Origin: Granulicella sp. L56
GTDB taxonomy: Bacteria; Acidobacteriota; Terriglobia; Terriglobales; Acidobacteriaceae
Direction of reading: 5' to 3'
Length of the DNA stretch: 64,000 bases
Assembly (NCBI RefSeq): GCF_009765835.1
Contig: NZ_LMUS01000006.1
Location: 558,001 to 622,000, forward strand
The position numbers were made by a program, and so were the translations under genes. Shown in pieces: positions 34,844 to 45,098 of this stretch. The first letter of the stretch is position 1; every line of letters begins with the position of its first letter. Under the pieces are notes generated by a model. The model was not told the origin of the DNA and did no database searches. It saw only the letters and a list, made by a program, of their open reading frames with translations.

Positions 34844-35794
34844 ATGCCGCTTCCCACCGACGAAAAGCTCCTCGCCCTCAGCAACGACCTGCTCAAGCAG
34901 TTCGAAACCATCTTCGGCGAACATCCTGGCTTCCGTCCCGCCCATGCTAAAGGCACCCTGCTAACGGGTACATTCACGCCCTCACCCAATGCAGCCTCTC
35001 TTACCCGAGCGCCCCACGTCACGCGCTCCTCCACTCCGGTCACGGTGCGCTTCTCCAACTCCACCGGCCTCCCGCTGATCCCCGACAACGACCCCAACGC
35101 CAGCCCCCATGGCCTCGCCATCCGCTTCCACCTCGCCGAGCACTCGCACACCGACATCGTCAGCCACTCGACCGACGGCTTCCCCGCCCGCACCGGGCAG
35201 GAGTTTCTGGAGTTCCTCCGCGCCATCGCCGCCAGCGCCTCCGCGACTTCACACCCCACCCCCATCGAGACCTTCCTCGGCAGCCATCCCGCCGCACTCG
35301 CCTTCGTGCAGGCAGCCAAGCCCAACCCCTCCAGCTTCGCCCTCGAATCCTACTTCGGCGTCACTGCAATGCGCTTCACCAATAAGGATGGCATCAGCCG
35401 CTACGGCCGTTACCGCATCCTCCCCGAAGCCGGCAATGACTTCCTCGACGACGCAGCCGCCACAGCGATGAGCGCCAACTACCTCTTCGACGAGATCGCC
35501 GAAAGAGTAGCCAAGGGACCCATCAACTTCCGCATCCTCGTCCAGCTCGCCAACGAAGGCGACGTAGTGGACGACGCCACCATCCACTGGCCCGAAGACC
35601 GCACCCAGCTAGAACTCGGCACCCTCACGCTCACTCAGCCGGTCGCCGAAGACGCCCACGAACAGAAGACCCTCATCTTCGATCCCATCCCGCGCGTCGA
35701 CGGAATCGAGCCGTCCGACGATCCTCTGCTCGAACTGCGCGCCGCCGTCTACCTCATCAGCGGACGCAAACGCCGCACCGCGCCCGAACAATAG
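34844..35794 (+). CDS. Catalase-family (haem) peroxidase
   Basis: This 316-residue protein belongs to the small KatA-like catalase-related family (SrpA/catalase-family peroxidase). The N-terminal HAKGTLLTGTFTPSP corresponds to the distal histidine region, VRFSNSTGLP follows, and the middle has FTNKDGISRYGRYRILPEAG. The C-terminal LELRAAVYLISGRKRR contains the likely haem-ligand Tyr in the usual R-x-x-x-Y context. It is shorter than true catalases and lacks a signal peptide. GAAGGAGAT precedes the ATG. It probably removes peroxides; a Mn catalase is encoded about 5 kb away. Confidence 0.88.
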   Translation: MPLPTDEKLLALSNDLLKQFETIFGEHPGFRPAHAKGTLLTGTFTPSPNAASLTRAPHVTRSSTPVTVRFSNSTGLPLIPDNDPNASPHGLAIRFHLAEHSHTDIVSHSTDGFPARTGQEFLEFLRAIAASASATSHPTPIETFLGSHPAALAFVQAAKPNPSSFALESYFGVTAMRFTNKDGISRYGRYRILPEAGNDFLDDAAATAMSANYLFDEIAERVAKGPINFRILVQLANEGDVVDDATIHWPEDRTQLELGTLTLTQPVAEDAHEQKTLIFDPIPRVDGIEPSDDPLLELRAAVYLISGRKRRTAPEQ

Positions 35795-35810
35795 AGATGG
35801 CCTCAAAACC

Positions 35811-35932
35811 GGGTGCCCCATGTCCCGATTCTGGGACATGGGTTTCCACCCATCAATCAATTCAAATTCCAGGGTGCCATCCTTCGCGAGTGCACCATCC
35901 TTTGCCGTCTCATCACGAAGGATGGTGCAAAG
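35811..35932. repeat. Two-hairpin dispersed repeat (type C), copy 1
   Basis: Module 1 is GGGTGCCCCATGTCCC-gattct-GGGACATGGG. Module 2, at 35892-35930, has the arms GCACCATCCTT and AAGGATGGTGC. It lies between the peroxidase and GNAT genes and overlaps the GNAT 3' end. Related copies are at 43236, 46257 and 55141. Confidence 0.85.
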
Positions 35933-36389
35933 CCTCGCTCCACAGAATCATCTCGCTCGTAGGCTCGAATCCATTGCGCTCATACAGCGGCCTGCCGAAC
36001 GTCGAGGCATGAAGCGACACCACCTTGATCCCTCGCCGCCGCGCATCGTTCATCGCCATCTCCAGCAGCTCCCGAGCCAGCCCACGCCCGCGGAACTCAG
36101 GCTCGACATAGACATTCAGCAGATAAGCGCGCACCGGCTCCGGGTCCATCCAGTGCGGCGGAAAATCCATAAACAGAACTCCCGCACCAGCCACCACACG
36201 CCCATCCTCCGACGTCAGCCATCCAACATAGCGGCCGTCGCTCAGCCTCTCCCGCACCCACGGCACAAAGTTGTCTGCTACTTCTTTCAGCCGCGCCTCA
36301 TTACCCTGGTCGGAGTCCACAAACATCCGACACCGCTGCTCACTGATAAGCTCCGCATCCGCCTCTGTCGCCAATCTCGTCTCGAACAT
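35913..36389 (-). CDS. GNAT family N-acetyltransferase
   Basis: This 158-residue protein shows the GNAT acetyl-CoA fold: LLNVYVEPEFRGRGLARELL (about 88-107) contains the RGRGLA pyrophosphate-binding loop, and the C-terminal LHASTFGRPLYERNGFEP is the usual last strand. The substrate is unknown. Its last residues (ALHHPS) are encoded by the palindromic type C repeat that forms its 3' end, suggesting that the original C-terminus was replaced or extended by repeat sequence. It is convergent with the peroxidase gene. Confidence 0.88.
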   Translation of the reverse strand: MFETRLATEADAELISEQRCRMFVDSDQGNEARLKEVADNFVPWVRERLSDGRYVGWLTSEDGRVVAGAGVLFMDFPPHWMDPEPVRAYLLNVYVEPEFRGRGLARELLEMAMNDARRRGIKVVSLHASTFGRPLYERNGFEPTSEMILWSEALHHPS

Positions 36390-36455
36390 CCATCCAGTAT
36401 AAGAACCTATCCAAAAGCTCTAAAACAACCTCACCTAATCTCAAGCTCAAAAACC

Positions 36456-36580
36456 ACGCCATTTCGACCGGACCCTGAGCGAAGTCGAAGGGGTAGTGGA
36501 GAAACCCCTGTATTTCGTCTTTGTTCTTGCCGTTGCCTGTTCCTGATCGGTTTAATCGGTGCAAATCGGTGTTAAGTATT
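36456..36580 (+). repeat. Composite dispersed repeat (type A then B), copy 3
   Basis: Type A begins CGCCATTTCGACCGG and carries an extra CCTGAGCGAAGTCGAAGG segment before CCCCTGTATTTCGTC. Type B follows from 36544 (GATCGGTTTAATCGGTGCAA) to about 36580, ending GGTGTTAAGTATTT. It lies between GNAT and tilS. Confidence 0.85.
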
Positions 36581-36636
36581 TCCACCTTAAACAGATTCCA
36601 GGAGGCCACCGTCTCGCCGCAAGTACCATAGACCTG

Positions 36637-37698
36637 ATGCCTCCCCCTGCACTTGCTTTCGACCGCACCAACATCAAGCCGGGCGACCGCATCTGCGTCG
36701 CCATCTCAGGCGGCGCAGACTCCGTAGCCCTCCTGCTCACCGTTCACGCCGCCAATACTGCGAAGCGAGACGCCCTCGGCGTCGGCCTGAGCGCCGCCCA
36801 TGTCCACCACGGCATCCGCGCCGCCGAAGCCGACACCGACCAGCAATTTGTCGAAGCACTCTGCGCACGCCTCGACATTCCCCTCCACCTCCATAGCGCC
36901 AGCGTCCCCGACCGTGTCGCCAAAACCGGCGAGACCATCGAAGAGGCAGCCCGCTACGTCCGCTACGACTACTTCGCCTCGCTCATCGCCACCGGCGAGG
37001 CCGACTCCATCCTCACCGCCCACACCCTCGACGATCAGGCCGAAACCGTCCTGATGAAGCTCCTCCGCGGAGCCTGGACCGAGGGCCTCAGCGCCATTCA
37101 CCCCGTAGTTCAAGTCCTCGGCACCCGCCCCGGCAAGATCCTCCGCCCCTTCCTCAACACCCGCCGCACCGAGATCGAGGCCTATCTCAATCAGGTCAAC
37201 CAGCCCTGGCGCGAAGACTCCACCAACACCGACACCACCTACACCCGCAACCGCATCCGTCAGGAGCTGATGCCCCAGCTCCGCCAGTACAACCCCAGTC
37301 TCGACCAGACCCTCGCCAATCTCGCCGAACTCGCCCGCGAAGAAGAGGCGCGCTGGCAGGCCGAGCTAAGTCGCCTGCTCCCACAGATTTTGCTCCCCGG
37401 CAAGCCCGTCCGCGGCGGCGGACGCTCCGTCAGCACCGCCCCCGGCGAGGCCACCGTAGCCATTGAACTCGACCGCCTCCGCACCCTCGATCCCGCTCTG
37501 CGCCGCCGCGTCCTCCGCGCCGCTGCCCGCCAGCTCGGAGCACGCCTCAGCTTCGACGAGACCTCCCGCCTTCTCGCCCTTTGTGGATTTTTGGCCCTTC
37601 CCACGGTAGCCGCCCGCACAGGGGCAGCGCTTCATCTCTCCAACCAGCTCCGCGCCGAGCGCTCCCACCGCGAACTCCGCCTGTTTCTCGAGAAATAG
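36637..37698 (+). CDS. tilS: tRNA(Ile)-lysidine synthase
   Basis: This 353-residue enzyme converts C34 of the CAU-anticodon tRNA-Ile to lysidine, which lets it read AUA. The PP-loop is VAISGGADSVALLL (about 18-31), followed by HVHHGIRAAEADTDQQF, LTAHTLDDQAETVLMKL and LRPFLNTRRTEIEAYL, all TilS signatures. The C-terminal part is short compared with E. coli TilS (432 residues). ATG 36637 is chosen; an in-frame GTG at 36559 would begin inside the type B repeat and encode repeat-derived residues. ftsH follows, as in many bacteria. Confidence 0.93.
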   Translation: MPPPALAFDRTNIKPGDRICVAISGGADSVALLLTVHAANTAKRDALGVGLSAAHVHHGIRAAEADTDQQFVEALCARLDIPLHLHSASVPDRVAKTGETIEEAARYVRYDYFASLIATGEADSILTAHTLDDQAETVLMKLLRGAWTEGLSAIHPVVQVLGTRPGKILRPFLNTRRTEIEAYLNQVNQPWREDSTNTDTTYTRNRIRQELMPQLRQYNPSLDQTLANLAELAREEEARWQAELSRLLPQILLPGKPVRGGGRSVSTAPGEATVAIELDRLRTLDPALRRRVLRAAARQLGARLSFDETSRLLALCGFLALPTVAARTGAALHLSNQLRAERSHRELRLFLEK

Positions 37699-37963
37699 GC
37701 CTCATCCAGCCGCAATACCTTTGGTCACAAACATCCAGAATTCAACAACCCGAATCCCCAGCCAAAGAGTAGAATCTAACTACTTGACTCGGTAGGACGA
37801 TTCTCCAGGACGGCGCTTAAACGTTCTTCCCGGCACTTTCCCCTACCGGTGTCGTCTAACGATGTAGGCTTCCGGAGCTTTTGGCATTCCCGGCAGCTGG
37901 GTCCAGCAAGCGCCAGAGCGTCCCAGGGTTGCTGCAAAGACCGGAAAATAGAGGAAATTCGCT

Positions 37964-39886
<1,923 letters not shown>

Positions 39887-39900
39887 ACCTCCAACCAGGC

Positions 39901-39942
39901 AATAAAAAGGGCAGCCTCTCATCAGGCTGCCCTTTTTATTGT
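39901..39942. terminator. Strong intrinsic terminator after ftsH
   Basis: AATAAAAAGGGCAGCCT and AGGCTGCCCTTTTTATT form a perfect 17-bp inverted repeat with a 6-base loop, ending in T5ATT. The A-run on the other strand means it can act in both directions, which suits its place 14 bases after ftsH. Confidence 0.95.
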
Positions 39943-40001
39943 CGCTACAAGTATCAGGATTAGAGCGGCTCCAAAAGCTAATACCCTGCAAATTATTTGT
40001 C

Positions 40002-40052
40002 ATCCGTAAATGATTTGTTATCCTTCGCCGAAGGATCTGCTGTTCTCTTTGG
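40002..40052. repeat. Type D dispersed repeat, copy 1 (TCATCC/AAGGATCTGC)
   Basis: TTTGTCATCCG is followed after a short spacer by TTTGTTATCCTTCGCCGAAGG and ATCTGCTGTTCTCT, a small palindrome around CCTTCG-CCGAAGG. A second copy with the same two-part order is at 59378-59440. Confidence 0.6.
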
Positions 40053-40074
40053 AGGGCATCGTCGGTGGAGTGTC

Positions 40075-40956
40075 CTAATGGCCCCCCTTCTTTCCTCCAG
40101 CCTTAGGAGTGGCCGCCTTTCCCTTGCCCGAAGTCTTCTTCGCAATCGCCTTATTTTCCGGAGAAGTCGTAGCCTTCTGGGCCTCATCCTGCTTCCCGCG
40201 ATCTTCCCCAGGAATCTTCCCGTTGATGTCGCCGACGGAAAGCCCTTTGCCGCCATTCAGCTGCGAATCGACCAGATGCAGTCCGTAAGAAGAAGTCCAC
40301 GGCCCACGCACGTCCGTATCCCCTTCGTCGCCATTGCCCGTAGAACCGTTGAAGTACTCATCCACGATTCCCGGCGTCGGCTTCAGCATTCCAATCGAAA
40401 ACGGCTTCTTCTCCAAGCTATCGAGCGCTGCCTGAAACGCCTTCATATGCGTAATCTCGCGCGTCATCAAAAACTGCAGCGTATCAATCGATCCCGGATC
40501 GTCCGTATGATCGATCAGGCGTTCGTAAACGATCTTCGCCCGCGCCTCGGCAGCGATATTGCTATGCAGGTCCACATCCAGCTCACCCGTAATCTTCAGG
40601 TAAGTAGATGTCCACGCATTCCCCATCGAATCAAACAGGTTCACCCCGCCACCACCCGCAATCGTCACCAGCGGATCGGCCTCAGCCGCCTCGCGCTTCG
40701 TCTTCAGCGGTGCCAGATGCATTCGAATCAGCGCCCCCACTACCTCCAGATGGCTCAACTCCTCGGTCCCGATATCCAGCAGCAAGTCCCGCCGCCCCAG
40801 ATCGTCTACGCAGTTCCACCCCTGAATCGTGTACTGCATCGCAGCAGCAAGCTCTCCGTTCGCCCCGCCAAACTGCTCCAGCAGCATATTTCCGAACCGC
40901 ACGTCCGGCTCTCCGATATTTACCGTGTACATCAGTTTTTTAATATGGTGATACAT
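40075..40956 (-). CDS. Manganese catalase
   Basis: This 293-residue non-haem di-manganese catalase decomposes hydrogen peroxide. The four-helix ferritin-like core has metal ligands in LLEQFGGANGELAAAMQY, DIGTEELSHLEVVG, IAAEARAKIVYERLI and LMTREITHMKAF. After about residue 215 comes a charged tail, and the last 50 residues are Lys/Ala/Gly-rich low complexity ending GGKKGGH. The start HHIKKLMYTV fits the family N-terminus. It lies convergent with ftsH and divergent from lptE. The Lys-rich tail is unusual and might bind DNA or membranes, which is inference. Confidence 0.94.
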   Translation of the reverse strand: MYHHIKKLMYTVNIGEPDVRFGNMLLEQFGGANGELAAAMQYTIQGWNCVDDLGRRDLLLDIGTEELSHLEVVGALIRMHLAPLKTKREAAEADPLVTIAGGGGVNLFDSMGNAWTSTYLKITGELDVDLHSNIAAEARAKIVYERLIDHTDDPGSIDTLQFLMTREITHMKAFQAALDSLEKKPFSIGMLKPTPGIVDEYFNGSTGNGDEGDTDVRGPWTSSYGLHLVDSQLNGGKGLSVGDINGKIPGEDRGKQDEAQKATTSPENKAIAKKTSGKGKAATPKAGGKKGGH

Positions 40957-41074
40957 AACGAGAAACCCTCAAATTTAATTTGCGTGCCGCGTACTCTCCG
41001 TTCGATGCCCGATCCTTCCCTTCTCGCGACCGACATCCCACATCCACTTTGATGCGACAATAAAATCAACAAGA

Positions 41075-41590
41075 ATGCGCCTCCGTACCCTTACGCTCCT
41101 CCTTCTTCTTCCCCTCGCCGGATGCGGTTACCACACCGTCGGCTCCGCCACGCACATCCCCGGCAACGTCAGCACTCTCGCCGTGCCCATCTTCGCCACC
41201 CGCGCCCAGGCCTTCCACACCGAGATGGCCTTCACCCAGGCCACCATCCGCGAGCTGAACACTCGCACCAAATACCGCATCCTCAACACCGATGACTCCG
41301 ACGCCGACGCCACCCTCCACGGCACTATCCTCTCGCAAGCCGTCGCGCCGCTCACCTACGACGCCACCAGCGGCGAGTCCTCCAGCTACCTCGTCACCAT
41401 CACTGCTAAAGTCCTGCTCACCGCCCATGACGGCCACGTCCTCTACCGCAACGACGCCGTCATCTTCCACGAGCAGTACCAGTCCACCCAGGACCTCAGC
41501 GGCTTCATCCAGGAAGACCCCGCCGCCGTCCGCCGCGTCGCCCGCGACTTCGCCCAGGCACTGGTAAGCGACATGCTCGAATCTTTCTAG
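41075..41590 (+). CDS. lptE: LPS-assembly lipoprotein LptE
   Basis: This 171-residue outer-membrane lipoprotein is the plug/partner of the LptD translocon. The signal peptide ends in the lipobox LAGC (Cys at about 17). The mature part has the LptE-family pattern GYHTVGSATHIPGNVSTLAVPIF and a C-terminal DFAQALVSDMLESF helix. holA follows 135 bases later, a conserved lptE-holA order that supports the assignment. The lptD gene is not in the window. Confidence 0.88.
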   Translation: MRLRTLTLLLLLPLAGCGYHTVGSATHIPGNVSTLAVPIFATRAQAFHTEMAFTQATIRELNTRTKYRILNTDDSDADATLHGTILSQAVAPLTYDATSGESSSYLVTITAKVLLTAHDGHVLYRNDAVIFHEQYQSTQDLSGFIQEDPAAVRRVARDFAQALVSDMLESF

Positions 41591-41681
41591 CTCCCTAACC
41601 TCGTCCATCGTTACCACTTATCTACTTTTGCCCTCTTATCGCCTTACAAATCGGTAGAATCCCGATTAGGCTTTCTCCGTA

Positions 41682-41714
41682 ACCTGTGTCACCCGCGTAA
41701 ATCTGCGGTCGGTC
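41682..41714. repeat. Possible degenerate type B repeat
   Basis: CCTGTGTCACCCGCGTAAAT followed by CTGCGGTCGG resembles the ATCGGTGT/ATCGGTGT/AATCGGTG layout of type B repeats. Only the spacing and partial bases agree. Confidence 0.3.
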
Positions 41715-41725
41715 TTTCTCTAACG

Positions 41726-42868
41726 ATGCCCACTTCACTTCGCAGCTTTGCCAGCACCGACCGCTTCATCGAAGAGATCGCCTCCTCGTCCCTTCGCGCC
41801 GGCTACGTCCTCATCGGTGACGAGATCTTCCTCTACGACCGCTGCCGCAAAGCCGTCCTCTCCACCCTCGCTCCCGCAGAGACCCGCGACTTCTGCCTCC
41901 ACGACCTCGACCTCGCCGAAACCAGCATCTTCGAGATCCTCGACCGCGCCCAGACCCCATCGCTCATGGCGCCCTTCCAGGTCCTCTTCGTTCGCGGCCT
42001 CAAAGCCCTCTACGGACGCGGCAGCAAAAAAGAAGAGTTCGCCGCAATCGATGCCTACTTCCGCTCGCCCAACCCTTCGGCCCTCATCCTCTTTGTCGCC
42101 GACCACCTCCGCATCCCCACCGACCTCCGCAAGATGGACTACCAGGACAAGGAGCGCTACGAAAAGATCCGCGAGACCCTCGGTGACTGGTGCGGCTTCG
42201 TCGAGCTGGCCCGCGTCGAAGACATCGACGCCATCAAATGGGTCACCACCACCGCCGAATCGCGCTCCGTAAAGTTCGACCCCGACGCCGCTCGCGAGCT
42301 CGTCGACGCTCTCGGCGCCGACATGATGCTCATCGCCAGCGAGTTCGAAAAGCTCCTGCTCTATGTTGAAGGAAAGAACCGCGTCACCCTCGGCGATGTA
42401 GAAACCATGGTCCTCGCCGCCAAGCAGCGCTCCCTCTACGAGCTGACCGATGCCATCTCCGCCAAAGACCGCCCCCGCGCTCTGCTCCTGCTCCACGGCC
42501 TACTCAACGCCTCCGACGGTGGCGAAGACGCCGCCATCGGCCACCTCTACATGCTGGCCCGCACCTTCCGCCAGATGCTCATCATCTCCGAGAAGAACGT
42601 GCGCGACAGCCGAGCCATCTGGCAGGCGCTATGGCAAGGCTTCCGCATGCCGCCCTTCGCCGCAGAAGACCTCATCAAGCAAGCCCGCCGCTACAAATCC
42701 CGCCGCGACCTCACCCGCGCTATCCGCTTAGTAGCCCGCGCCGACCTGGAACTCCGCTCAAGCCCCGCAAACAAATTATTGGTCTTAGAACGCCTCATAC
42801 TGGACCTCTCCACCGAACCCAAAGCCAGCACCTACGAACCCTCCCACCAGTTCGCCATGGAGCTGTAG
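41726..42868 (+). CDS. holA: DNA polymerase III delta subunit
   Basis: This 380-residue subunit is the wrench of the clamp loader that opens the beta clamp. The N-terminal region (about 20-150; YVLIGDEIFLYDRCRKAV, LSTLAP) is followed by helical AAA+-like domains with ALGADMMLIASEFEKLLLY and VTLGDVETMVLAAKQRSLYELTDA, then the C-terminal collar domain ending LRLVARADLELRSSP-like (IRLVARADLELRSSPANK). Delta has no functional Walker site, as seen here. It pairs with lptE upstream. The stop is two bases from the next start. Confidence 0.9.
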   Translation: MPTSLRSFASTDRFIEEIASSSLRAGYVLIGDEIFLYDRCRKAVLSTLAPAETRDFCLHDLDLAETSIFEILDRAQTPSLMAPFQVLFVRGLKALYGRGSKKEEFAAIDAYFRSPNPSALILFVADHLRIPTDLRKMDYQDKERYEKIRETLGDWCGFVELARVEDIDAIKWVTTTAESRSVKFDPDAARELVDALGADMMLIASEFEKLLLYVEGKNRVTLGDVETMVLAAKQRSLYELTDAISAKDRPRALLLLHGLLNASDGGEDAAIGHLYMLARTFRQMLIISEKNVRDSRAIWQALWQGFRMPPFAAEDLIKQARRYKSRRDLTRAIRLVARADLELRSSPANKLLVLERLILDLSTEPKASTYEPSHQFAMEL

Positions 42869-42869
42869 G

Positions 42870-43211
42870 ATGAAGTCGAACGATAAGTCCAATAAGAGTC
42901 TAAAAATTACGGGCGGCGCAATTGGCGTAATTGGTGCCGTGTCTGTTGGTCAATGGCCAGATCATGCTGTTCCCTTTCAAATGGCGCTTTACTCAGGAAT
43001 GGTGCTTATACCGTTCTTATTTGGATTTTGGAAAGATAGGCATCGTGCAAATTTTTGGACAGGGGTCGGCTTACTGATTTTGTTGCACTGCGTCACCCTG
43101 ATTCTCATTCACTCATACTTCCCATTCAGAACAATACTGCTCATTCTTCCAATAGTGTTGATTGAAGGAACAATCCTTGCCATAGTGATGCTTAAAAGTC
43201 TGGGATATTGA
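42870..43211 (+). CDS. Small AT-rich membrane protein, probably acquired
   Basis: This 113-residue protein has four hydrophobic segments (about 15-30, 38-52, 62-80 and 85-105) and a basic N-terminus (KSNDKSNKSLK). The DNA is clearly AT-richer than any neighbour, with codons such as AAA, ATT and TTA that flanking genes rarely use. This suggests recent transfer or an unusual origin. ATG 42870 begins one base after the holA stop. I do not recognise the family. A type C palindrome follows it. Confidence 0.6.
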   Translation: MKSNDKSNKSLKITGGAIGVIGAVSVGQWPDHAVPFQMALYSGMVLIPFLFGFWKDRHRANFWTGVGLLILLHCVTLILIHSYFPFRTILLILPIVLIEGTILAIVMLKSLGY

Positions 43212-43235
43212 AATAAAAGATGGAAGCATAAGAGC

Positions 43236-43270
43236 GGGTGCCCCATATCTCGATTTTGAGATGTGGGCAT
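43236..43270. repeat. Type C repeat, copy 2 (short form)
   Basis: GGGTGCCCCATATCTC-gatttt-GAGATGTGGGC is a variant of module 1 of the two-hairpin repeat. It lies between the AT-rich membrane gene and the TIGR03435 gene and could also act as a terminator, although no T-run follows. Confidence 0.7.
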
Positions 43271-43330
43271 CGTCCGAAGGACGACCGCACTCCTGTCTTC
43301 AACCTATAATCACTCCCCTTTTGGCGTAAG

Positions 43331-44182
43331 ATGAAAACCACTCAAACGAATCTCTCCGAGAGTGAGTATCAGACCATGCTTCGACAGATCATCCTTGTGG
43401 CTCTCATTGTTTCGACATCCGGAATACTCGCACAGTCACCCGCACAGTCACCCGCTCCGCGCCCTAAATTCGACGCCTTTGAAGTAGCAACCATCAAACC
43501 GGTGGAACCCGCCGACAAGACCCCGCGCTACATCAAGATGGAGGGATCAAATCGCTTTGTCGAGAAGTACTACACCCTCAAGCTGATGATCGCAGCCGCC
43601 TATGACCTCAATCCCAAGACCATCTCCGGCGGCCCATCCTGGGTCGACTCCGATCACTACGACATCCTCGCCCTCACTCCCGGCGAAGTCCGGCCCTCTC
43701 ATGACGAGCAGATGTCGATGCTCAGAAATCTACTGACCGACCGGTTCAAGCTCACATTTCACCGCGAACAAAAAGAGTTCTCGATCTTCGAATTGGAAGT
43801 CGCCAAGAGCGGCCCCAGGCTCAAGAAAAGCACAGCATCTCCAGACGATCCCGCCGCACTCATCAGCACCGTCTATCCGCAGCGTATCCTGCTGCCCGCG
43901 CGCAACGCGACCATGGGCGACTTCACCTCTCTGCTGCAACGCGCCCTGCTCGACCGCCCGGTCGTGGACAAGACCGGCCTCACCGGCAAGTATGACTTCG
44001 ATCTGGAGTGGGCTCCTGACAACTCTCAGTTCGGCGGAGACATAGCGGCAGCCTCACCAGATGCCCCAAGCCCGCCCTTCTTCACTGCCGTCCAGCAGCA
44101 ACTCGGCTTGAGATTGGTAGCAACCAAAGGCCCGGTTGATGCCCTCGTTGTCGATAAAGCGGAACGCCCCACCGATAACTGA
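43331..44182 (+). CDS. TIGR03435 family secreted protein
   Basis: This 283-residue exported protein belongs to a family greatly expanded in Acidobacteria. After a signal peptide (ends GILAQ) come the typical stretches KFDAFEVATIKP, NRFVEKYYTLKLMIAAAY, GGPSWVDSDHYDILA, MLRNLLTDRFKLTFHREQKE and FELEVAKSGPRLKKS, and the repeated C-terminal module RPVVDKTGLTGKYDFDLEW. The function is unknown. A shorter start at ATG 43376 fits the signal peptide better than ATG 43331, which would add 15 polar residues. Confidence 0.92.
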   Translation: MKTTQTNLSESEYQTMLRQIILVALIVSTSGILAQSPAQSPAPRPKFDAFEVATIKPVEPADKTPRYIKMEGSNRFVEKYYTLKLMIAAAYDLNPKTISGGPSWVDSDHYDILALTPGEVRPSHDEQMSMLRNLLTDRFKLTFHREQKEFSIFELEVAKSGPRLKKSTASPDDPAALISTVYPQRILLPARNATMGDFTSLLQRALLDRPVVDKTGLTGKYDFDLEWAPDNSQFGGDIAAASPDAPSPPFFTAVQQQLGLRLVATKGPVDALVVDKAERPTDN

Positions 44183-44191
44183 TCGAACAGG

Positions 44192-44641
44192 CTAAACTTC
44201 CGTATCCAGCCGAAACGCATCTCGATAAGGCTCTACCGGATACCCCTTAGCCTTCCACGCTCCAAAGCCGCCTCGCAGAATCTTCAACCGCGAAAAGTTC
44301 AGGCCCAGCGCCCGCTGCAAAATCTCCTTGCTGGTCTTGTCATCGGGACACGTACAGTACACCACCGCATCTTCTTCCTTCGGAATCAGCAACGGATTCG
44401 CCATGACCTCCTTCGGCGGAACCCGCGTCGCCCCCGGAATCAGCTCGGAGTAGGCCAACAGATCCAGTGGCTGACGAACATCGAATATCCGCACCTTTTT
44501 GTTGGTCGCCAACAGATCATGCAGCGCCTCCGGCTCAATCGTGTGCTGTTCGAGTTCACGCCGTTCTCGGCCGCGCTTGATTCTGCCGCCGACAAAAAGG
44601 GCAAGACACAACGCCGCAACGCAGATAGCAATGAGCGCCAT
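44192..44641 (-). CDS. Membrane-anchored rhodanese-like protein
   Basis: This is a 149-residue protein. An N-terminal hydrophobic anchor (about 2-18) and basic linker (KRGRERRE) are followed by a single rhodanese domain with VRIFDVRQPLDLLAYSELIPGA and the active-site loop YCTCPDDKTS, whose Cys would carry the persulfide; GGFGAWKAKGYPV closes the domain. It may transfer sulfur or only sense thiols; the partner is unknown. It is convergent with TIGR03435 and divergent from nothing obvious. Confidence 0.87.
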   Translation of the reverse strand: MALIAICVAALCLALFVGGRIKRGRERRELEQHTIEPEALHDLLATNKKVRIFDVRQPLDLLAYSELIPGATRVPPKEVMANPLLIPKEEDAVVYCTCPDDKTSKEILQRALGLNFSRLKILRGGFGAWKAKGYPVEPYRDAFRLDTEV

Positions 44642-44701
44642 TCACAGTCCTCCTTGCAGTCGTATCTATCTGATTGTCCGAAAACCGAAAGGATTCGCCA
44701 A

Positions 44702-44977
44702 TCAAACCACTGTCTTCCGCTCCCGGGCGCGGTGCAGGATCGTCATCGAAAGATAGGCGCCAATCCACGACCCTACCGCCGCAAAGCAAACATACACCCA
44801 GTTCTTCGTATAGCTGATAACGGCAAACGCCGAAAGCAGATACCACACGCTGCTCCACGTCGCCGCCGGCACGCGCCGCTTCGCCGACACCGCCGAGTTG
44901 AACATCACATAAACCGCATCCGTGGCAGCAGTAGACACCATCACCCCGCACGCCAGCCAGGCATCAAGACGCACCAT
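44702..44977 (-). CDS. Small membrane protein
   Basis: This 91-residue protein has three hydrophobic segments (about 8-25, 38-56 and 60-78) and ends with a charged RARERKTVV. The start ATG 44977 has GAGGTG at a proper distance; an upstream in-frame ATG seven codons earlier would lie on that site. No family is recognised. It lies upstream of the rhodanese-like gene on the same strand and may be co-transcribed with it. Confidence 0.6.
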   Translation of the reverse strand: MVRLDAWLACGVMVSTAATDAVYVMFNSAVSAKRRVPAATWSSVWYLLSAFAVISYTKNWVYVCFAAVGSWIGAYLSMTILHRARERKTVV

Positions 44978-45098
44978 GATCCACACCTCCTCAATCAATT
45001 TTCAGGGAGCCCAATCTCGACCTTCGCCAACGCTGTCAGAATACCCCTAACAACGACGTACCTCACCACTTAGAATTTTCTTGTGATAAGCCTTAACC

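Noticed and set aside
36559..36636. Upstream GTG start for tilS
   Set aside because: The extra residues are encoded by a dispersed repeat and would not belong to the enzyme.
42870..43211. Prophage or IS remnant because of the low GC
   Set aside because: Only one small membrane gene is affected and no integrase, transposase or phage structural gene lies near it.
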